Positions 1 to 8,300 of a stretch of 15,458 nucleotides of DNA are shown piece by piece. The notes below the pieces were generated by a model. The model ran no database searches. It saw nothing but the letters and a program-made list of their open reading frames with translations, and was not told the origin of the DNA. Position numbers and translations under genes: made by a program. The DNA is from Auxenochlorella pyrenoidosa (taxonomy: Eukaryota; Chlorophyta; Trebouxiophyceae; Chlorellales; Chlorellaceae): assembly GCA_001430745.1 (NCBI GenBank), contig KQ482063.1, forward strand, positions 284,502 through 299,959, given 5' to 3'. Each line of letters starts with the position of its first letter. Position 1 is the stretch's first letter.

Positions 1-45
1 CCCACCCCCCACCCCCCCACCCCCCCCCCACCACACACACGCACA
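1..45. repeat. C-rich low-complexity tract (intron of the B3/chromodomain gene)
   Basis: Runs of C broken by single A bases, then a short CA tract. It lies in the intron that follows the last visible exon of the B3/chromodomain gene, so on the coding (minus) strand it is G-rich and could form a G-quadruplex in DNA or pre-mRNA. No coding signal is seen. Confidence 0.8.
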
Positions 46-70
46 GCCTGCGTCACTCGCAGGCTCTCAC

Positions 71-210
71 TTGATGTGCAACCTGCGGCCTGTGCCGCGC
101 CCCTCCACTCCAAGGATGCACTCCACCTCATACGACACCTCCTCCTCCTCCTCCTCCCCCTCTGGCTCTGCTGCTGCTTCAGTTCGTGTTGGTGCCTCTG
201 CCGGGGCACG
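71..210 (-). other. Exon 12 of the B3 gene: acidic run and start of chromodomain
   Basis: The acceptor CATGCAG precedes position 210 and the donor GTGAGAG follows position 71. The exon enters in phase 0 from exon 11. After a short Ala/Glu/Thr-rich lead and six Glu residues, VSYEVECILGVEGRGTGRR aligns with the first strands of canonical chromodomains (Y-x-V-E-x-I-L, then a variable turn, then a strand leading to the K-W-x-x-Y motif). The K-W part would lie in the next exon, outside the window. The aromatic first-cage position (Tyr of SYEVE) is present. A chromo-shadow or Tudor-like fold cannot be excluded from this half alone. Confidence 0.7.
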
Positions 211-3200
211 CTGCATGGGCGGGTGGGGAGGTGGGGGGCAGGCAATGGCCTTTCAGGGTGCACAGTCGGCACGAGTGGAGACCAGGGGAGTTGGCGGGCA
301 GCAGGCAGAGAGTGACATGGTGGCAGGCAAACGTGGGCTCGCAGCCATGCGGCGCCATGAGCTGCGTGCAGCTGCTGGCGTCTAGGCCTGCCCAGGCAGA
401 GCAGCAGGCGCCGCACCTTGCCCTTGCGCGATGCCGCCTGCTTCCCGGCGCCTCGCCCCTGCTTCCCCGCCTGCTTCTTTGCAGGGCGCTGCTTGGCAGC
501 ACGCTTGCCGGCTGCTGTCGTGGCCGCGCTCTTGGCCTTGCCCTGCTGCTTGGAGGCAGCAGCGGCGCTGGCCTGACCGCCCGCGCTAGTCCTCCGCTTG
601 CGCTGCAGGGCACAGCGTGCAATAGCATCGGGCGTTCAAAATGCCAGTCACTGAGCTCATGCATGCCCCGTGCAGGACTCGGCCCGCATGCCCAGCCATG
701 CACATCCCCATCAGCAGGCCCCCGGGCAACGCAGGCAGCAGCGGGCAGGGCGCTCCAGCAAGCGATGCAGCCCCACAGCCGCCTCGCCAACTCTCATGCC
801 CTATGCGGCATCTGTTTTCTCAGTCAAGAGAGAGCGCCAGGCTCAAAGCCCTGCTCACCTTGCTGGATTCGGCCTCGTCCAAGGCCTCGCTCATGCGCGC
901 CTGCCGCTTGCGCTTGGATGCCGGGGGGCGCGACGCGGCTGCCGCCACACCGGCCGCCCCCACTGCCCCCTGTCCCTCGGCGCCCTCCCCTCCCGTTGCC
1001 TCAAGGCCCTGGTCAGAGAGCTCTGCAGCTTCAGCCGCCTCGGCTGCAGGCGAGCCCTCGCTGCGCCGCCGCTGCTGTCGCTGCTCTGCCGCCTGCGCCC
1101 CCTGTCTGCCCGCTCCACCCTTGGGCTGCTGCGCCTCGTGGCTGCCGTCTGCCTCTGGGGCCGCCTGCACATCGGCGCTGGCTCCTTCCCCCTGAGCCTG
1201 CTGCATGCCGGCGCTGCCGCCCTCCTCCTGGACGTGCCGCGCGCCGTCGCTGCCACCGCCCTCTTCCGCAGCCTGCTCTGCAGCCTCGCTCACAGGCTCT
1301 TCTGCAGCCTCTTGCGCAGCCTCTTCCGCGGCCTCCTCCTCTTTGATGGGCACAGCGGTGCCCCAGGCTGCCTGGCAGGCCGCCTTCACTTCCGCGCCAC
1401 CGTAGTCGTAGGCACTGCAGGGCGAGCAGACACAAGAGCGGGCTCGGGCGCAGCAGGGGCTGTCAGGGGTTGGTTGGTTGAGGGCTCAGGGGTTGGTTGC
1501 GGGCAGCTGGCGGCTGCTGGCCGGGCTGCATGGCATCCAGAATCGCATTGCGGGGTACGGAGCAGGGGAGGGCACCTGTTGGCGCCCGTGCCGTTGGCCC
1601 AGGCTGCCGCAGCCCAGCAATACCCCACCCCTACGCCTCGCCTGGCCCCCACCTCCCCCCACGCACACGCACCCACACAAACCCCAGCTGCAAATCCCAC
1701 CCCCGCCCTCCACCCCCACCGCAGCACGTGGAAGCGCAGGCTGAAGGCGCTGCCGCCGCGGGGCTCCTCCTTGGGCAGCACCTCGCACACCAGGCAGTCG
1801 CCCGGGAACAGCCTCTGCACAGACAGGGCAGCGGGCACAGGTGCAAAGCAGATTGCGCAGATGCAAACCGTCGAGCGGCAGGTCCGTGCCCATTGACAGG
1901 CTAGCGGAGTAGGGAGTAGGGAGTGATATGAGAACCGCAGGCAAGCGTGAGGGGAGGTCCGAGGCGGGCGGGCACGTGCACGACTTTGCTCTGCCGACCC
2001 CGCTGCCTGCAGCAGGCGCATGTGGAAGAGACCATCGTCGCCATGGCAGGTGCACTGCTTTGCCAGCGACAGGAGCCACGCAGCTCAGCAAGGTTCCACC
2101 ACAACGACGAGCAGGCGCCAGGCTGACGGCGCCGCGGCGGGCGGTGCAGCCGGGGGGGAAGGCTGCACTCACGTTGTCTACCGCAAAGCCCACCCAGTTG
2201 CCCGAGAAGCCGAAGCTGGACCCGTTCTTGCCGTGCGGCAGCCACACAATGTCCCAGCCCTGCAGCGGCGCAATAAATAGAAACGCCTCGAGCCTCATTG
2301 TTATGCCAATCATAGCTGTGTTCTGTCGTGCCGCGTGGCAGCCACACAACGTCCCAGCCCTGGTGGGGGCACGAGAGCAGCCGTGCGGGGGTAGGAGGCC
2401 AAGCGGCGCTCAACATCATGCCGCCAGGCCACCGCATGGCGACAGCACGCGTGGGCAGCTGCCATGGAGGCGGGCGCCCCCACCAATGCCGAACCCGCCC
2501 ACCCAGAGTGAACGGGCCTGCAAGCAGAACACTCCTCTGCGAGCAGACACGCACACGGGCTCTCCAGGGGGCGCAGCGCTGTGCTGTGCTGTGCTGGAGG
2601 ACAAGCGCTGGGCTTTGGCCACTCACGTCGCCGGCATCGTTCAGGCGGCAGGCCCCCGCCGGGGTGGGCTGCCCCTCTGGAAGGTAGGCAGTGAAGGTGC
2701 GCTTGTCGCCGACGCCCAGCGCCCTGCACAGCGCAAGGTGACACCCAGGCGGGGCCCAAGCCCGGTGTAAGAGGCAGCAGCAGGCCGCGCGCCTACCAGC
2801 CCTGGCAGCAGCGCTGCGAGGCCAATCGTGCGATATCGCCCCGCAGAGCGATGGGTGGGCGCGGAAGCTCCCCAGAAACTAGACCCAACAGCTGGGGGGC
2901 CGGCGCACGCAGCGACGCTGCGCCGAGCATGGCCTGCCCCGGGGCACAGCCTCACTCTTTGAGCCCCCTGGGCGCGCTGCACCAGAAGCCGCCAGACACC
3001 ATGGAAGGTGTGAGCACCTGCAGGCAGGAGGGGGTTGGGGGGGAGGGGGTTGGGGTGGGGGGTTGGGGTGGGGGGTTGGGGGCCGCCACATCGCTGTGTC
3101 AGCAGCCAGGAAAGGAAGGGAGGTGGCGGCGGCCCGCAGCGCACACGTCACGCTCCGGCTGAATGGGGCACAGGGAGTGGGAGGTTGGGTGCAGCCCGAC

Positions 3201-4821
3201 ACTATCAGCGCAAGCCCATGCTGCTTTGTAGGGCACCCGCGGGCTGATCCCCCTTGCCCCTTCCCCTTGCCTTTGCAAACGCCGGGTTGGCCAGGCTGTC
3301 GACCAGCCGGTGCGCTTCCTCCATGCATTGCTCCTGAGCCGCATAGCCTGCAGGGCGGCAGCAGGGGGCGTGGCCAGCGCACGGGCGGGTTGGCAGGCAG
3401 GCCGGCTTCCAGGAGCGCGCTGCACTAATAAGCACGGCCTGCCAGGCGGCAAAGAGCGCAGCCAGGGCTGCAGGACAACCGCGAGCCGGTGCGTGGCGGC
3501 AGCACAGCCGGGCCTGCCCACGCTGAGGCCCAACAAAAGCCAGCCTTGGCAACCAGCCCAAATGTGCGAGCAGGAGAACAATTCAACCAATCCCGCGGCT
3601 TGCGCGCTGGCTGCTCCGTCGTCGGCATGCTGCTTCGGTGCTTAGGGTCGAGGCAATCCTGGAAGACCACTCAAACCCACTCTACTTCATGCCCCAGCCG
3701 CCTCACCCGCTATGCCGTACGACTCGTGCCACCCCCGAATGCGCACGCTCTGCCCCTTGCCGCTGCCGCCGCCGCCGCCGCCGCCCTGCTTCTGCCGCAC
3801 CACATACCTGCAGGGACAAGCCAGGCTACAGTACTAAGCACAATGGCATGGCGGTGCGGGGCAGAGGTGGGGGCAGCATGCTCTGTGCCTGCCCACGTGG
3901 GGCCGGCTGCACGCCCCGCAGACCCCGTGCCCCAAAGCTCCAAGGGGCAGTGCGCTTGCAGGCTGTGAGGGACCGCTGCCTGAGCATGGATGGACTGGCA
4001 GGGGCATGGCCAGTGCAGTGGTGCAACATTTGAAATAATGTTTTCTGATAGTAAAATTTTATCTTTTTGTCTTACTAAGTTCGTAAATAATAATGCTCAC
4101 CGCCGCGTGGCGGCCTCAGCCTGCCGCAGCGCCGCCTCGGCATGCCTGAACAGGTTGTGCTCGTTGTAGTTCACCTCCTTCTTTGACCTGCGTGGGAGCA
4201 AGCAGTAATCAATGCTTCAGTGTTGCTGCATGGTGCTGGATACCAAGCATGACCCGCGCAGCACGGTGCAGCACGGCCCACCGCGCTCGCCTTGCCCTGC
4301 CCGCAGGCACATCACCTGACGGAGCGGCGCAGGGCTTCCTCTACCCGCACACACACAAACAAACATGCACACACACACACGGCACACCTGGCACACACAC
4401 GCACACACTATGCTGCACATACGCACACACACGCACACCTGACGGAGCGGCGCAGGTCTTCCTCTTTCACTTCCACAAACTGGGCCGCCCGGCGGGGGGC
4501 ACGCGGCGCCGCCTGGCCGGCTGCAGCCGCCTGGCTGGCGGCAATCGCCTGCGACGCCTGCGCCACCCCCAGTTCCTCCATGCGCCGCTTGTTCTCTTCG
4601 ATGCGCTTGAGCCTGCGCCAGGGGGTTGCCGGGCAGGGCAGCGAGCTGCGTTGGCAAGGCTGGGAAAAGCAGCAGCAAAGGCCCGCAGTGGCGGGAAGCG
4701 GCGGCAGAGCTGTATGCTGCCCGGTGCCATTTCGGCTGACTTGTTGATGTGTGCAACGTGTTGCACAGGCTTGCCAGGGTATGACTCACCTCTCCAGCTC
4801 GTACTGAGTGAGAGCCCCCAT
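71..4821 (-). CDS. B3-domain protein with C-terminal chromodomain (3' end beyond window)
   Basis: Twelve exons join in frame on the minus strand: 4821-4790, 4612-4439, 4187-4101, 3807-3707, 3347-3271, 3017-2956, 2723-2627, 2259-2173, 1814-1720, 1414-859, 602-417, 210-71 (564 codons, then the edge). Residues 1-30 hold RLKRIEENKRRMEELGV, the N-terminal signature of plant At3g19184-type B3 proteins. Residues about 155-275 form a B3 domain: FAK..PSMVSGGFW, a LPEGQ turn, WDIVWL, FSGNWVGFAVDN and LFPGDCLVCEV match its strands and the GW..F..dn.L..GD core. Residues 272-456 are acidic, Ala/Glu/Gln-rich and end in the basic KRKRQAR (possible NLS). Residues 457-518 are Lys/Ala-rich like a histone H1 tail. 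After an E6 run, VSYEVECILGVE starts a chromodomain that is cut at the edge. Likely a nuclear chromatin/transcription regulator. Intron 5 is GC-AG. The start is the only ATG that opens the family signature. Exons were joined by splice phase and family fit, without transcript data. Confidence 0.83.
1907..1926. repeat. Short AGTAGGG tandem repeat in intron 8 of the B3 gene
   Basis: GGAGTAGGGAGTAGGGAGT is a two-and-a-half copy heptanucleotide repeat in the intron between the exons at 2259-2173 and 1814-1720. No function is suggested. Confidence 0.6.
2229..2362 (-). repeat. Duplicated 5' edge of B3 exon 8 (copies 100 bp apart)
   Basis: Forward positions 2229-2262 (start of the exon that encodes GWDIVWLPHG, with its acceptor) recur at 2329-2362 with few mismatches, offset by exactly 100 bp. 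The upstream copy also has an acceptor-like CCACCAG and would encode GWDVVWLPRG before diverging. The downstream copy is taken as the real exon because only it continues into the conserved SGNWVGFAVDN part of the B3 fold. Confidence 0.85.
3030..3083. repeat. G-rich tract (GGGGTTGGGG-type) in intron 5 of the B3 gene
   Basis: About 50 bases of G-runs separated by TT, T or A on the plus strand. Many G-runs of four or more would allow intramolecular quadruplexes. It lies just upstream (in gene sense) of the acceptor of exon 6, where it reads as a C/A-rich stretch and may simply be an extended pyrimidine-rich tract. Confidence 0.85.
4021..4097. other. AT-rich island in intron 3 of the B3 gene
   Basis: About 75 bases of strongly AT-rich sequence within otherwise GC-rich DNA, starting right after the donor of exon 3. 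It contains small perfect inverted repeats (AACATT...AATGTT; ATAAAATTTTAC). It resembles a short foreign insert or a MITE-like remnant. No terminal repeats or ORF identify it. Confidence 0.6.
4313..4466 (-). repeat. Duplicated 3' edge and donor of B3 exon 2 (copies 123 bp apart)
   Basis: The end of exon 2 (forward 4436-4466, coding EEDLRRSV plus the donor) recurs in the following intron at 4313-4343, with at least 20 identical bases around CTGACGGAGCGGCGCAGG. The intronic copy keeps a donor-like GTCAG|GTGATG. A CA/GT microsatellite fills the space between the copies. Confidence 0.85.
4346..4438. repeat. (CA)n microsatellite in intron 2 of the B3 gene
   Basis: Long interrupted CA dinucleotide tract with GCACAC and TGCACA interruptions. 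It starts at the donor of exon 2, so the pre-mRNA begins with a (GU)n-rich intron. It fills the gap between the two copies of the exon 2 edge. Confidence 0.9.
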
Positions 4822-5317
4822 CGTGATGGCCTGCAGCCTGCCTACTGCGGTTGCCCACTCTGCCGGTAGATATGTGCGATCCTAGATCAGCGCGATGCTC
4901 AGGTGCTATAGCACGGAGCTGCGAGAGCAGACAACACGCCGGCTGGGGCTGCCAGGGTTTAAACTGCAAGAGGGCAGCTGGGCTTGGAGGCGCTAGGCAC
5001 AGCGGGGCTGGTTGTGAGGAAAGTTGCAACAGACTCGGGAGGCAGCGGAATTGGCTGTAGACACCTAGGTGTACCTGGCGCTGGTCCGGCCAACAGCTGT
5101 CTCATGCATGAGCCAGCCGCCTCGAAACGTCCACTCTGTCGCTGATGCTTCCAGTAGCCATGCGTACAAGTAGTCAGTTGGGTCATACGAGTGTACTGAG
5201 TCAGTGCAGAGGAGAACAGCCAGCAAGCCGGTAGGTGAGCAGCGCTTGCTCTGGTCTGCTACTGCTGGTGCCCGCTGCTGGATGCCATGCTGCTGCAAGC
5301 AGGCTAGAGCAGCTGGC
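4822..5317. other. Spacer between UBA3 and the B3 gene
   Basis: About 500 bases between the UBA3 stop codon and the ATG of the downstream same-strand B3 gene. It must hold the UBA3 3' UTR and the B3-gene promoter and 5' UTR. I see no convincing TATA box, no clear chlorophyte TGTAA polyadenylation motif in the minus sense, and no ORF with family similarity. Confidence 0.6.
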
Positions 5318-8300
5318 TCACGTCTCCATGTGACCATTTGTTCCACTGAACTTGAGCCGCACCTTCATTGCTGCACGGCAGGCAGGAGAGTGCATGGAAC
5401 AGGTGAGGCCTGGCTGCACCAAGCATGGCCAGGCAAATGACAGCGCTCCGCTGGGGGGGCAAGCACGCATGCTGAACAGCAGGCAAACGTGCCATCCTTC
5501 CATCCTGCCACCCCCCTGCTGGCATCCCAGATGCGTCTGGCAGGGGCGGTGCGCACCCGACACCAGCTTTCTGTCGTTCACATGGATGACGCTGCCCTCG
5601 CCATCCACCAGCTCGCTAATGGGCTGCAGGAGGGAGGCAGGGGTCAGCCACATGTTGGGTCCACGCTGACGGTGCTCTGGCAAGAGAGACAGAGCCGGGA
5701 TGGACCAACAGGAATAAAATTGAAGCAAATAAAAGGCAGAACGTAGTAAACGTGTTTTACGCTCAAAGTCAAGAAGCTGGGCCAGCGGGGCGCGAGACAG
5801 ACTGGTGCCAATGTTGCTTCATACGCGCAGACGCGGCGCCCCCGCCCCCCTCCCCTCTCCCCTACCAACGCGGCCGGCGCACCTTTTCGAGGTTGTGCCG
5901 CGTCTGCTCCTCCAGAGCGCCACGCAGGTACAGGTTAGTGCTGCCGTAGCTCACGCTGGGGGCGCTGCAGCAGGGGAGGCAGCCGGCGAGGGGGCGTGAC
6001 AGCTCAGCGTGCGCTGCGCGCGATGCGCAGAAGCCGGCGCTGCCGGCGCACACGCGGGCGCCCTGTTGTGGCGTGCATGCGAACCAGAGGGGAGGCCCTG
6101 GGGATGCAGAAAGGGGCCCAGCACAGTTGCCACTTGGGCAGCAGCACCAAAGGGGAGCAATTGCTCGAGGCAGCCCAGCAGGCTGCAGGTGGCAATTGGA
6201 GTGTTGCAGGGTGCGAACAGGTGGGGAGGGCTGCCATCAGCCCAACACTTCCTCAGCTGGCACTGTTGATGGCCCTCACCTGAGGTGTTTGCCTAGATCT
6301 GGGTCGGCCATGAGGCCGTCTATCAGCTGCAAAGCAGCGGAGGAAGGCAGGCCAGCGCATGGCACCAGCCTGAGTACAAGGGGGCCTTCCGATTCTACAG
6401 CGGGCATCACCACAAGGTGCCATCGGCCAGCCTCTGCCTCACAAGCTCTGTTGGCCTTGCACTGCCCGGCCGGCTGCTGTGCAACCCTGCGTGCATGCAC
6501 CCGCGTCCGCGTTGCATCCGCTGCAGGGCGGCACGCCAATATCCGCCAACCGCGGCGCCTCGTGTCGAAAAGACCGGGCCCTGCTTGCTCGCAGGCAGGG
6601 TGCGCCTGCGCCTGCGCGTGCGCGCCCACCCCCGGCCCACCTGCTGCAGGGTGGTGGAGGGCGACACTTCGTAGCTGACCCCCGCCGAGCAGATGGGGCA
6701 CTTCTCATCTCGCTCGTAGGGGGTGGTGAGGGTGTAGACGCCGTCGGTGCCCACGTACCTGAAGCAATTTTGAATTGAATTGAATTGGATTGATTTGATT
6801 TGATTTGATTTGATTCGATTTGATTTAAATTGAATTGAATTGAATTGATTGACAGAAAGACAGAGTACGCCCGGGGCCGTGAATTTGGACACTGGCCAGG
6901 GGTGGCCAAGGTGCCCACGTACCTGCGCAGGAGTTTGCAGTGGGCACATCGCGGCCCCTCCTCACACCATGTGAGTGGCGGTGCAGGACCAGGATCAAAC
7001 ACAGCAAGCTCATCAAAAGCCAGCAAACCAGCCCAACCAGAGTAGAAGAAACGAATGAAGGCGGGGGCCCCTCACATCATGTAGTTGTTGAGCCCGGTGG
7101 AGCACATCGTCACCATCTTCAGCGCCTCGAGGGTGCACTGCGCCGCCACTGCAGGGAGAGGGTGTGGTGGGGGTTCGGGTTCAGTGTGGGGTGGGCGATG
7201 GTGAGGATGGGGGCGCAAACGGCAGGCGCGGTCTCTGTCTGCTTGTTTGGGCGTGAAGTCTGCCTAACCGCAACAGAATTTGCGACACAGACCCCTCAGC
7301 AGCAGGGCGCTGCCATGTCGACGCCACTCGGCACGCTCAACCTGCGCCGCGCCGCAGGTTCCTGCGAAGTGGCCGGTGGCATTTGCAGGGGCGATGCCGG
7401 GGCCGCCCTGCCGCGGAAGCAGAAGCGCTGGGCAGCTTGCGCCCGCAGCCTCACCGATGGCGTTAGTGGAGGCAATGGCAGGAATGATATTCTTGACTAC
7501 GCCCTGCGTCAGCTGGTACGTCACTCCCTGCAGGGAAGGGGCGGCGGGGCAGGCGACGGCTGGGCAGGCCAGCAGGGCAGGGGCTTTCCTGCCCGCCGCT
7601 GAAGGCGCGCCTGGTGCGGGCTGAACAACAAACACCTGCAAGGTAGGTTGGCCTTGACGGTGGAGCCCACACCAGATGCATGCGCCCCTCAGCCCCCCGC
7701 CCATCCAAGAGCCGCGGCAGCTCCCCGCGCGCGCCGGGGCCGCACCTGGATGCCAAACTCTGCTGCCCGCGCCAGCGCCTTTTCATACACCCACTTCATG
7801 TGCTCCTCGCAGTCTGCAGGGGCCCCAGTCGGGGCTGGGGCGGAGAGGGTGGGCGGGGGCAGCAAAGGCGGGCAGGGTGCAGCACAGCTGCAGGCAGCAT
7901 GGTCAGGCAGGCGTGAGGACGAGCGTACCCTGCATGGCTGCCTCGCTCTGCGGCGAAATTGTGGCCAATTACCAACTAGCAGCCCCTCCGCCTGGAAATT
8001 GTAGCTCACATGCGCACTGAGGCCCCTTCTCGCTGCCTGCCAGCGCGCCGAAGCCCAGCGCTCTGGCGGCCCTCTGCAGCTGCCCCCACCCCCACCCACC
8101 CAGCCCCACCCACCCACCCGCGTCAAAGCTGTCATCGGGCCGCTCCTTGGGCCACAGAATGATCTTGGCATACTCGATGCAGTGCGCCGGCGACCTGCGG
8201 GGCCAGATTTTGAGGGACAGCGAGGAAGGCGGAGTCAAAAACAGCAGTCAGTCAAGTCTCAGTCAAGTTGTGTTGCGTCAAGAAACGGGGAGGCGGTCTG

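Noticed and set aside
186..1346. Long plus-strand open frame of 386 codons
   Set aside because: It is antisense to exons 10-12 of the B3 gene. Pro/Ala/Leu/Arg-rich composition with no motifs is what GC-rich antisense frames give.
670..1896. Plus-strand open frame of 408 codons
   Set aside because: Antisense shadow of the B3 gene exons, running through introns; no domain or plausible start context.
2781..2860. Candidate exon coding ALRGDIARLASQ between B3 exons 6 and 7
   Set aside because: It could be joined in phase, but direct joining of the 2956 donor to the 2723 acceptor gives the better B3 alignment (GGFW...LKEALGVGDKRTF) and stronger splice sites.
4346..4438. CA-rich block as a possible CRISPR or satellite array
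   Set aside because: Units are simple dinucleotides with no spacer structure; it is a microsatellite in an intron.
6766..6853. Pentanucleotide array as an origin of replication or scaffold attachment site
   Set aside because: AT-rich repeat composition alone gives no support for either role.
6910..7026. Alternative UBA3 exon coding [11 protein letters not shown]
   Set aside because: It would insert residues not found in the family and break NNYM-MYVGTDG; treated as an intronic duplicate of the acceptor.
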